Of a stretch of 6,880 nt of DNA, positions 1-5,846 are shown piece after piece. This DNA is from Synergistaceae bacterium (GTDB taxonomy: Bacteria > Synergistota > Synergistia > Synergistales > Aminobacteriaceae). The translations under genes and the position numbers were made by a program. The stretch is taken from contig JAFPWQ010000229.1 of assembly GCA_017394925.1 (NCBI GenBank), positions 1-6,880 of the forward strand, written 5' to 3'. The notes under the pieces are model-generated. The model did no database searches and was not told where the DNA came from. It saw only the letters and a program-made list of their open reading frames with translations. Position 1 is the first letter of the stretch, and the number at the start of each line of letters is the position of its first letter.

Positions 1-607
1 ATTCTCGTATCACCGTCACTACCGGTTCAGATAACTTCACGAATTCGGTCTTATCACTCCGGCCTTTGCCCTGAACATAAAGCACTGTCGTATCTCCGAG
101 TGTCCGAATATCTTCAACATTCGCCCTGCAAATCTCTATCGTTCGCAATCCACAGGTGGTTATCAACAATAGCATTGAATAATCTCGCTTGCTCTGCGTC
201 TTCTTCAACATGGCCTGTATCTGACTACCGGAGAGATAATCTCTCTTGTGTCCGGCCTGCTGTTTCGGCGACTTGATGCCGTCCGTGATGTTCGGATAAA
301 GGCCTTCGGCTGAACTCCATGAAAATAACCTACGTATCGAACTTAAATACAGCGCAACCGTTGCAGGCTTTAATCCTCTGCCTGTCAATTCTTTCTTATA
401 GGCTAGTATCGTTTCACGCGTTGGTCGGCTGATGTTCTCCACAGCTAGATACTTCATGAACTGCTTGATGCCGTATCTATATGTCCGTGTCGTTTGCTCT
501 GAACAATCCAGATATGAAAAGAAACTACTTATCAAATGCTCTGGGGTGATACTTGATTGAATACTTGATGTGTTTGAAATGTCTGATACTTTTACTATAT
601 CTTTCAT
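1..607 (-). CDS. Tyrosine recombinase (integrase), N-terminal 202 residues, cut by left edge
   Basis: Site-specific DNA recombinase of the phage/ICE integrase family, which cuts and rejoins att sites through a covalent 3'-phosphotyrosine. The frame is open from ATG 607 to the window edge. Residues ~22-105 form a SAM-like, core-binding N-terminal domain (YLDCSEQTTRTYRYGIKQFM; ATVALYLSSIRRLFSW). The catalytic domain begins near residue 124 (YLSGSQIQAML). The first catalytic Arg is R155 in TCGLRTIEICR, and the beta-hairpin Lys region is VQGKGRSDKTEFVKL (~178-192). The HxxR, second His and Tyr lie beyond the window. There is no obvious separate arm-binding domain; only ~20 polar residues precede the core-binding part, so it looks XerC/D-sized. 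An AAAGGAG ribosome site lies ~12 nt before the ATG, a slightly long spacing. It is transcribed from its own promoter at 654-682. It is related to, but clearly not the same gene as, the recombinase at the right edge. Confidence 0.93.
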   Translation of the reverse strand, partial: MKDIVKVSDISNTSSIQSSITPEHLISSFFSYLDCSEQTTRTYRYGIKQFMKYLAVENISRPTRETILAYKKELTGRGLKPATVALYLSSIRRLFSWSSAEGLYPNITDGIKSPKQQAGHKRDYLSGSQIQAMLKKTQSKRDYSMLLLITTCGLRTIEICRANVEDIRTLGDTTVLYVQGKGRSDKTEFVKLSEPVVTVIRE

Positions 608-653
608 TGCTATCTATTACTCCTTTCTTCCTTATTCCTTAACCAGTGAATAC

Positions 654-682
654 ATTATACACATCACATATTAATATTTCAA
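654..682 (-). promoter_or_regulatory. Sigma-70 type promoter of the left recombinase
   Basis: On the minus strand the -35 hexamer TTGAAA (682-677) is followed by a 17-nt spacer and a perfect -10 TATAAT (659-654). This predicts a start near 647 and a leader of about 40 nt before ATG 607. It is the best promoter match in the window apart from the one at 6004-6032. It implies that this integrase is expressed independently of the replication operon, which ends at the terminator near 1825. Confidence 0.8.
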
Positions 683-982
683 GCATTAAGATTTTGTATG
701 CTATGAAGTATATTATCTCTCCCTATAATCATTAGCGTAATATGTTGCCTAGCGTAGTATTCTATATTTCGGTAAACTAGTATTATACGAAATATGTTAA
801 ATTCAATTCATACTATACTTGCCTTTTACAGATTAGTATATTCATGGTCTAGGACATTTCAGCTATTCAGATTTTCAATACTTCATCATAATATGCGTTA
901 TATCCCCTTCATTGAGGCTCATTTAGGCCATGTTTCACTGTTCATAACTCATAAACTCAGTGATAGCAAGTATTCATGAGCA
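683..982. other. Gene-free AT-rich region upstream of left recombinase, possible attachment/arm-site region
   Basis: No believable gene: the only open frame (plus strand, 794-979) lacks a ribosome site and has no family features. The stretch is AT-rich and carries several short repeats. TAGCGTA occurs at 733-739 and 750-756, AATATGTT at 739-746 and 791-798, and there is an 8-bp inverted repeat (764-771/788-795). Small repeated boxes in AT-rich DNA immediately upstream of an integrase gene are what an attP region with integrase or excisionase binding sites looks like. That assignment is inferred from position only. Confidence 0.4.
764..795. repeat. 8-bp inverted repeat with 16-bp spacer, overlapping a dif-like half site
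   Basis: ATATTTCG (764-771) is perfectly repeated in inverse orientation as CGAAATAT (788-795). The right arm runs into ATATGTTAAAT (792-802), which differs at one base from the XerD half (TTATGTTAAAT) of the E. coli dif site. The matching XerC half at 775-785 is poor. It could be a recombinase core or regulator site; chance is not excluded in DNA this AT-rich. Confidence 0.4.
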
Positions 983-1075
983 CCTAAATAGAAGGCTCAG
1001 GACGCGTTTAAATTCACGTGGCAAGGTGATTAATCCTGTTATCACTTCCGCACCGTCCTGACGCGTCTATCTAGG
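983..1075. repeat. Large imperfect inverted repeat (22-nt arms), potential hairpin/cruciform
   Basis: The arms 983-1004 and 1054-1075 match at 18 of 22 positions when one is reverse-complemented. This includes a perfect 7-bp inner block CAGGACG/CGTCCTG (998-1004/1054-1060) and CCTAAATAG/CTATCTAGG (983-991/1067-1075), which has one mismatch. Inside the 49-nt centre a second stem is possible: GTGAT (1026-1030) with ATCAC (1041-1045) around a 10-nt loop, and GTG 1018-1020 with CAC 1051-1053. There is no U-tract on either strand, so it is not a standard terminator. It lies between the iteron cluster and the second integrase. Candidates are a single-strand or transfer origin, an attachment site, a structured RNA or an operator; the sequence alone does not decide. 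Confidence 0.7.
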
Positions 1076-1398
1076 CCGAAGTGTTTCACTCCAATAGCAA
1101 AAATGCACGCAGGATAACTTCACCGCGCACATTCTATTTCGACTGGTTAAGAATTACCTTTGAAAGGTTCAGCAACGAGTAACAGGCCGTTAATAGGTTA
1201 TCTTCATCGGGTAATCGGGGCTTTAACGGTTCAATCCCCCTACTATCAGGAATATAACAGGCTGCTTCACACGGTTAATCGGTCAGTATTTGGTCTTCTG
1301 CACGCTGCTATCAGTCAGATAATAGTGATTTGTGATATTGGATACATTACGTGCTTACACACGTTCATGTGTGTGTGTGAATGCGTGAAATATACAAA
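1076..1398. other. Gene-free region with small hairpins, function unknown
   Basis: I find no gene here; the one longer plus-strand frame (from 1160, TTG start, Cys/Ile-rich) has no ribosome site. Small symmetric elements are visible. ACCTTT-G-AAAGGT lies at 1156-1168. A stem with GGGG (1217-1220) paired to the C-run at 1236-1240, with TTTAA/TTCAA inside, follows. ACACAC-6 nt-GTGTGT lies at 1357-1374. The octamer TAACAGGC occurs at 1180-1187 and 1255-1262. The region links the large inverted repeat to the iteron cluster and could be an extension of the origin. Confidence 0.4.
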
Positions 1399-1411
1399 TT
1401 ATCTTTGTATC

Positions 1412-1812
1412 TGTGCAAGGTGTGCAAATGCTGTGCAGATTAAATTGTTTTGATTTGCACGGGTAAAACGTATGTAGGAACTGATTTTACGTAAGGTGTG
1501 CGGGTTGTGCAGATTAATTTTTAAACAATACGCGCGAGAAAAAATAAATAGTATCAGAATCACATACATATGAACGGTATTTTTTTGTTTGAGAGAGAAG
1601 ATAGAGTGAAGAAAAAAAATACGCGTATAGTTTGCAATTTTGATTTGCACAATCCGCACAGGCAATGAAAAGCGTTGCTATGACTGGTTTAAAGGTGTGC
1701 AGATTAAAATCGTGTCATTTGCACAGATTTGCACAATCATTCGCACAGGCAATGAAAAGCGTTGCTATGACTGGTTTAAAGGTGTGCAGATTAAAATCGT
1801 GTCATTTGCACA
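1412..1812. other. Iteron cluster, probable origin of replication
   Basis: The hexamer TGTGCA or its complement TGCACA occurs ten times: forward at 1412, 1421, 1432, 1506, 1696 and 1783; inverse at 1646, 1720, 1730 and 1807. Three copies of a 29-bp palindromic module, TGTGCAGATTAAA-8 nt-ATTTGCAC, lie at 1432-1460, 1696-1724 and 1783-1811. A lone left half lies at 1506-1517. TTTTGATTTGCAC is repeated at 1448-1460 and 1638-1650. Between the two groups (about 1518-1645) the DNA is AT-rich with a polypurine stretch at 1591-1619, suitable as an unwinding element. I see no exact DnaA box (TTATCCACA). The cluster follows the terminator of the primase-helicase operon. In phage P4 the alpha primase-helicase binds iterons in ori and crr, so the same partnership is inferred here. 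Confidence 0.72.
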
Positions 1813-1813
1813 G
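1642..1813. repeat. Tandem duplication (~84/87-bp units) within the iteron cluster
   Basis: Positions 1655-1726 and 1742-1813 are identical over 72 bp. The preceding GATTTGCACAATC is also repeated (1642-1654 and 1726-1738), giving units of 84 and 87 bp that differ by a 3-bp insertion. Each unit carries one palindromic iteron module plus GATTTGCACAATC and CGCACAGG half sites. Perfect identity points to a recent duplication that doubled the number of binding sites. Confidence 0.9.
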
Positions 1814-1824
1814 CACTTAAAACG

Positions 1825-1860
1825 AGGTAAAGAAAACGGGCTTGCTGCGAACAAACCCGT
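1825..1860 (-). terminator. Rho-independent terminator of the replication operon
   Basis: Read on the minus strand, the stem ACGGGTTTG (1860-1852), a 7-nt loop (1851-1845) and CAAGCCCGT (1844-1836) form nine consecutive pairs, one of them G-U. They are followed by TTTTCTTTACC (1835-1825). It begins 7 nt after the stop codon of the 185-aa gene and should end the transcript that starts near 5997, separating it from the iteron region. Confidence 0.85.
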
Positions 1861-1867
1861 GAAGTGA

Positions 1868-2425
1868 TTAGTCTGAAAGGTGAGAGATTTCCGCGTTCCA
1901 GTCAGTTTTGGGTTTTAGGATAATCTGGCCGTCTGCATCACGCTCTATAGTCTCACCTGTGCGTGTGAGATTGCACAAAACAGCCATGAGCAAAGAGTCG
2001 GTGTATCCATCACTCCAACGTCTACAAGCGCATTCTTGAATCACGTCTAGAAAGTCAATGTTCTTAGCGGCAAGTGAAAGAATCACGACTGCTTTCAGGC
2101 GTCTATTTCGTTCAAGGATACCTGCAATTCTTTTCTGAGCTGTATCTTTACCGCCTCTGAATGTGAGTGTGAATGTATCAACAAGCTCAATGTGAACACC
2201 AGCACCTTCTGCATCAGTCATAAATTCTTTCAGGCTTAACCCATGCTGAATGTTAATGTGTTGAATCACGGCGGCTTTAAATTCTGGTTTACTGTCAATC
2301 AGAGCATAGATTTTTTTTATCAGTTCCGAATCGTCATGAATGAGGCATATATCATTAGCCTGAATGCTGTATCTTACGCCTCTATCACTGAGCAGATTCA
2401 AGAAATTTTCAGCAGTCAGTTTCAT
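1868..2425 (-). CDS. 185-aa protein with two tandem TubC-like domains, partner gene of the primase
   Basis: I do not recognise this as a characterised protein. Residues ~3-57 and ~64-117 look like two diverged copies of one ~55-residue alpha/beta unit. Each runs L-x-x-x-x-F/M, then GV (G16-V17 and G76-V77), a strand pair, and ends in KAAVI (50-54) or KAVVI (111-115). The pattern (short helix, beta hairpin, helices ending near a basic/aliphatic stretch) resembles the TubC N-terminal docking-type domain that also turns up in small proteins of phages and plasmids; this similarity is judged by eye. The C-terminal part (~122-185) contains a Cys/Trp patch (ECACRRWSDG) and an acidic tail. The ATG overlaps the primase stop as ATGA and has GGAGG 7 nt upstream, so translation is probably coupled. 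A role as a replication accessory or primase-binding subunit is inferred from context alone. Confidence 0.85.
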   Translation of the reverse strand: MKLTAENFLNLLSDRGVRYSIQANDICLIHDDSELIKKIYALIDSKPEFKAAVIQHINIQHGLSLKEFMTDAEGAGVHIELVDTFTLTFRGGKDTAQKRIAGILERNRRLKAVVILSLAAKNIDFLDVIQECACRRWSDGYTDSLLMAVLCNLTRTGETIERDADGQIILKPKTDWNAEISHLSD

Positions 2426-5037
2426 ACATCAACCTCCAAATTTGTATCATTAAGGACATCATCAAGGGTAATATTCTTATGTGCTGTTGTCTCGGTTGTA
2501 GTAAGTCCGTTGAAGTGGCAATAAGAAGGTTGCACACCGTTTTCCCTGTGTCGTGTGTCCTGAATGGTTATACCGTCATCACTGGCAACTCTCTTAAATT
2601 TTTTGTGAAATTGACGCTCATCACCTGCGAATCTTCCGTTACGCTCACAGAATGCTTTGAAGTCATCAAATATCTTTGACTTCTTGATTTCGCCTTGACG
2701 CAGATAATTATCTTTGTGTTCGCTCCAGAACGCCGCCACAGGATTCGCAATCTGATTAAACTCAGTCATAAGTTCGTCGTTATCACAGCAAGCTCTGATT
2801 GCATTACGTCTGAGTTCTTTTTCACGTTCAAGGAGTGCTTTGTATGCTCTGAACATTTTGTTGAAAATGCCGGGCAATTCGGCAATGAGTTTTTCTTCTA
2901 AATGAGTATCTTCATGGCCTGTGAAGTTATTCTCAAATTTGCAGAACATGAGCTTTCTGCGCATACCTAAAGAGTCATCATTCACCTTTATCATATGGTT
3001 ACTTGAAAATATTAGCTTGCAGCGTGGGCGAAAATTGACAGTATCACAGAACTTATGATTTCCGCTGACAACATCACCGCTTGCAACTGACTTCAAATGA
3101 GACTCACAGCCTTTGAGATTCGGGCTTATATCATAAGCAATGTTTATGATTGAGCCTTCCAGTTGCATTAACTCTGTGGGTTTGTCGAACATTGACGGCT
3201 GAATGTGAGTAACACTCTGCGAATTCTCTTGTTTATTCGTATTTCGTATCAGGTGTTCCAGAACATGAAGGAATGTAGATTTGCCATTGTTGCCTTCACC
3301 GATTAAAAAGAAAATCCGTTCCAGTCTGTTATTCTCAAAAGGGATATAACCGAGCATGTCATTCAAAAAGTCAATTCTTGACGGCTCATTATTTGCACAT
3401 TCAGCAAGAAATTTATCGAACAAGGGGCATGTGGCGTTTTCGTCATAGGCATATCCAACCTGCCAAGTCAGATAATCATCTGGTTTAGGCTGTCTCAATT
3501 CGCCTGTGTTAAAGTCAAAAACACCGTTCTGTAACAAACAAAGACTTTTTGAGTTGAATTCAGGCATGGATTTTCGAGTGTGCATGTGTCGAATCATCGT
3601 TGTGAGATTGAAAATATCTTTGTTTGATTTTGAGTGATTGAAGTGTGCTGATACTTCACTCTGCATACTTGCATCAGTAAGTCGCGCCCAATAGCCTGCT
3701 GGTTGATATTCATAGTATGAGCCGCCTTTAACCGTTCCATGAAAGAAAATGTGTTTTCCTTCAAGAAAATCATCGCGCATCATCATCATCAATTCTTCTT
3801 GACTCATGCCTTCTGCGATTTTTTTTATCTTGTCAGAGGGGTAATATTCTTTCAGGGCATCGAGAATCTGAATCATGTCATCATCATCAATGAACGTTTG
3901 CAGTTTATGTATGAACTTCTTGACTTCAGCAAGTGCGATTGCTTTTTCATTCGGACTCAAAGACTTAAACGGGCAATACTCCGATAACAATTTAGGCTGA
4001 GTCTCCCAGAAAGAATAACGGCTCATGAATACATAACCATTACCTGAACGGTCAACGAGTTCTTGAAGATTGCCGTTGTCGGTGTAATAATCGCTAACGT
4101 CTTTGTGTCCTTCCCCGTAACTGGGTATGCACTCAAAATACAAACCTGCATTGAGAAATTTCCTGCCGTAAGAGATTGTGAATTTCTGCCCTGAATAATC
4201 ACTGTCAAAAGCAGTAATTAATCGTCTGAATCGTCTGGCCTGCTGTAATATCTTTTCATCATTCTCTTTACCAGCAGCACCGCCGATTGTAAACAACGCG
4301 TGATAACCTTCCTGTATCAACGATACAGCATCAAATAAGCCTTCACCGATAAAGAGAGTATCACACTCTGAATCTTTATACGGGATTGTATTTAATCCGA
4401 ATAATGCATTTCTGAGAAATTCGGACTGCTTTAATTTATGATATTTCGGTGAATCTTCATGAGCTGCCCAATCAAGCCGCCTGCTTGCCATATATATGGG
4501 TTTACCGCCTGCATCAAGATACGGACAAGCTAACCGCCATTCCTGCACTAATTCATTGCCTATGTGAAGATACTCATGAATGAGTCCGAGGCTGAGTGCA
4601 TTTATCGTTTCATTTGTGATTCTGCGTTCATGAAGATAATTGAGTGTTCGTTCATCTTTCATCAAGGCATTATGCCATTTCGAAATATTTACGCAGAACT
4701 CGTTACGTTGCTGTTGTCTTTTCTCCCAGTATGCAGAATCATAATTATCTCCTGCTAACAGTCTTGCTGCTTCTGCTATCGAATGAGTATCAGTTGAGCC
4801 GTATTTGACATATGCAACCAAATCAAGCACCGAGCCACCTTCTTTTGTGCTGAAGTCATACCATTCTTGCCGTTCGGTATTTATTGCTAGCGCATCATCT
4901 GTATGGTGCTGTCCAGGTGAAGGTGAGACTCCGCGATATTCGCCGCCGCCTATATGCCTTAATTCAAGTCCCAGTTGATGCACTGCCACATCGTAAATGT
5001 CGAATTGTTTCTTGATTTCTTCAAAGTTCATCTTCAT
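2422..5037 (-). CDS. Toprim primase fused to D5/P4-type SF3 helicase (replication protein)
   Basis: Initiator of element replication: it should synthesise RNA primers and unwind DNA at the origin, like P4 alpha. Numbering counts from the upstream GTG at 5049; the preferred start is ATG 5037 (residue 5), which has AGGTG 9 nt upstream, giving 871 aa. Domains in order: a CHC2-like N-terminal fold (~35-85), seen by its tail KEGGSVLDLVAYVKYG but without the usual zinc ligands; Toprim (~229-312), with catalytic E236 in FIGEGLFDA and D282/D284 in TAFDSDYSG; a D5_N-type linker (~500-570), with the hallmark LLQNGVFDFNTGEL and CPLFDKFL; SF3 helicase, with Walker A GEGNNGKST (584-592), a Walker B-like strand INIAYDIS (635-642), motif C LIFSSNHM (679-686) and Arg finger region GMRRK (695-699); and a probable winged-helix C terminus (~765-845). 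Length is typical for fused primase-helicases. It follows the 81-aa gene by 100 nt and overlaps the next gene by ATGA. Confidence 0.95.
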   Translation of the reverse strand: MKMNFEEIKKQFDIYDVAVHQLGLELRHIGGGEYRGVSPSPGQHHTDDALAINTERQEWYDFSTKEGGSVLDLVAYVKYGSTDTHSIAEAARLLAGDNYDSAYWEKRQQQRNEFCVNISKWHNALMKDERTLNYLHERRITNETINALSLGLIHEYLHIGNELVQEWRLACPYLDAGGKPIYMASRRLDWAAHEDSPKYHKLKQSEFLRNALFGLNTIPYKDSECDTLFIGEGLFDAVSLIQEGYHALFTIGGAAGKENDEKILQQARRFRRLITAFDSDYSGQKFTISYGRKFLNAGLYFECIPSYGEGHKDVSDYYTDNGNLQELVDRSGNGYVFMSRYSFWETQPKLLSEYCPFKSLSPNEKAIALAEVKKFIHKLQTFIDDDDMIQILDALKEYYPSDKIKKIAEGMSQEELMMMMRDDFLEGKHIFFHGTVKGGSYYEYQPAGYWARLTDASMQSEVSAHFNHSKSNKDIFNLTTMIRHMHTRKSMPEFNSKSLCLLQNGVFDFNTGELRQPKPDDYLTWQVGYAYDENATCPLFDKFLAECANNEPSRIDFLNDMLGYIPFENNRLERIFFLIGEGNNGKSTFLHVLEHLIRNTNKQENSQSVTHIQPSMFDKPTELMQLEGSIINIAYDISPNLKGCESHLKSVASGDVVSGNHKFCDTVNFRPRCKLIFSSNHMIKVNDDSLGMRRKLMFCKFENNFTGHEDTHLEEKLIAELPGIFNKMFRAYKALLEREKELRRNAIRACCDNDELMTEFNQIANPVAAFWSEHKDNYLRQGEIKKSKIFDDFKAFCERNGRFAGDERQFHKKFKRVASDDGITIQDTRHRENGVQPSYCHFNGLTTTETTAHKNITLDDVLNDTNLEVDV

Positions 5038-5137
5038 GATATAATTCACCTACTATTCCATATCTCATATAACCAATAAAAACTCTGTATCACAATAGCC
5101 GCCCGTCCGTTATCAAGCGGCAATTTGTGCTGTCTTA

Positions 5138-5383
5138 TCATCGGTCTATACTCTTCTTTCTGTCTTCTGCATTGAACAGAGATATAAATATACTTTCTCT
5201 GTTACTGCCTTTTTCGTCTATTGGTACTCCTGCGGGGTTGAATGTTCTGCGCAACGTAATAAAACTTTTGCCGTTATCCCCCTTAAACACTGCACCGATA
5301 TTCTCCCAGTTTGTACGCATCTTGCCTGATTTGTCGGTGTACTGTCCTGCTGATATAGTCAGATCATATATTTTCTTGCTCAT
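5138..5383 (-). CDS. 81-aa conserved hypothetical of plasmid/phage replication regions
   Basis: Small basic-to-neutral protein that I recognise only as resembling hypothetical proteins from plasmids and prophages. Its pattern is K-x-Y-D-L near the N terminus, a Gly/Tyr turn (AGQYTDKSGK), N-W-E-N-I-G, G-D-N-G-K, R-T-F-N-P-A-G-V-P (46-54) and a final hydrophobic strand IFISLF. The predicted content is nearly all beta strands and turns, which would fit a small OB-like barrel; this fold guess is mine. ATG 5383 overlaps the preceding stop as ATGA, with GAGGGG just upstream. It sits between the excision gene and the primase, so a DNA-binding accessory role is plausible but unproven. Confidence 0.82.
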   Translation of the reverse strand: MSKKIYDLTISAGQYTDKSGKMRTNWENIGAVFKGDNGKSFITLRRTFNPAGVPIDEKGSNRESIFISLFNAEDRKKSIDR

Positions 5384-5673
5384 GCGTTCCCCTCTGTCCT
5401 TATGTCGTTACACAGACATTCAAAGTTTCTTGTCATATTCTGAATGACGTTTAGATTGTTCTGCAGAAAGTCAATATTCCAGTTGATGACGGACAAAACC
5501 CCCTCTGCGTTGTCTGTTCCTTTGAAAAGGCATTCTGATATTTCATGTGCTGAGGCGTTCAATGCGTACAACACTCCATATGCCAATCCCCTAGCCATAC
5601 TCAAATCGTCAGTGCCTTCTAACATCTGTTTCAATGTCTCAATGTTCATATCCTGCTCCTGCTTAATACTCAT
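5380..5673 (-). CDS. 97-aa acidic helical protein, unknown function
   Basis: No family is recognised. The sequence is acidic and predicted helical throughout (LKQMLEGTDDLSMARGLAYG; then an Asn-rich helix VINWNIDFLQNNLNVIQN), with three Cys (48, 86, 88) and no membrane segment or signal peptide. Two starts are possible. ATG 5673 has GGAGG 9 nt upstream and overlaps the stop of the HTH gene as ATGA. ATG 5649 (residue 9) has GGAG 6 nt upstream. The first is preferred for its coupling, but the second would give an equally good 89-aa protein. Its end overlaps the next start by ATGA. It is bracketed by exact 10-bp direct repeats (5379-5388 and 5669-5678). Confidence 0.8.
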   Translation of the reverse strand: MSIKQEQDMNIETLKQMLEGTDDLSMARGLAYGVLYALNASAHEISECLFKGTDNAEGVLSVINWNIDFLQNNLNVIQNMTRNFECLCNDIRTEGNA

Positions 5674-5846
5674 GCGTTAATGCCTCCATTCAAGAATGTC
5701 TGTAATTCGGCCATGCTCCAACGTCTGACTCCTCCAATCCTCCGGCCTTCTGGTAAAACTCCTTTCCTGCGCATTGTGTAGATTGTCCCGCGTGAGAGGT
5801 TCAACATTCGGGCTATTTCTCTTGCTGATATATACATGTCATACAT
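5670..5846 (-). CDS. AlpA/excisionase-like helix-turn-helix protein, 58 aa
   Basis: Short DNA-binding protein of the AlpA/MerR-like HTH_17 type, the class that includes excisionases (Xis, TorI) and the AlpA regulators of P4-like elements. Residues 5-22 (YISAREIARMLNLSRGTI) form the helix-turn-helix. Y23-T-M-R-R-K-G-V-L-P (23-32) is the usual continuation of the recognition helix. R35-R-I-G-G-V-R-R-W (35-43) forms the wing, followed by a short helix SMAELQTFL. ATG 5846 follows AAGGAGG by 8 nt, one of the strongest ribosome sites here. It is the first gene after the promoter at 6004-6032, and its stop overlaps the next start by ATGA. Expected roles are directing the recombinase toward excision and/or regulating its own operon. 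Which recombinase it works with cannot be told. Confidence 0.88.
   Translation of the reverse strand: MYDMYISAREIARMLNLSRGTIYTMRRKGVLPEGRRIGGVRRWSMAELQTFLNGGINA

Noticed and set aside
794..979. Plus-strand 61-codon frame whose end reads HLGHVSLFITHKLS, reminiscent of the LGH-S-x-x-T-x-x-Y motif of integrase C termini
   Set aside because: No HxxR, no catalytic Tyr in place, no ribosome site, and the preceding residues resemble no recombinase; the likeness is short enough to be chance.
1217..1240. GGTTCAATCCCC resembling a tRNA T-arm (possible att site in a tRNA fragment)
   Set aside because: The flanks do not form a 5-bp T-stem and no acceptor, D-arm or anticodon arm can be found nearby.
1355..1380. 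GT-repeat as a microsatellite of interest
   Set aside because: Short, and better described as one arm of the ACACAC/GTGTGT hairpin.
1160..1453. Plus-strand 97-codon frame
   Set aside because: TTG start without a ribosome site, atypical Cys/Ile-rich composition, and it runs through the GT-repeat and iterons.
1399..1665. Minus-strand 88-codon frame
   Set aside because: Composed of translated iterons and AT-rich DNA beyond the operon terminator, with no ribosome site.
1640..1867. Plus-strand 75-codon frame with two identical ~29-residue repeats
   Set aside because: The protein repeat is just the translated DNA tandem duplication; it also runs through the terminator stem.
5047..5049. GTG at 5049 as start of the primase
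   Set aside because: Upstream sequence gives a poor ribosome site, whereas this GTG itself forms part of the AGGTG well spaced before ATG 5037.
5098..5121. Stem GCCGC/GCGGC between the 81-aa gene and the primase as a terminator
   Set aside because: Only 5 bp with a 14-nt loop and no U-tract; a primase-specific promoter in the same gap also has only weak -35/-10 matches.
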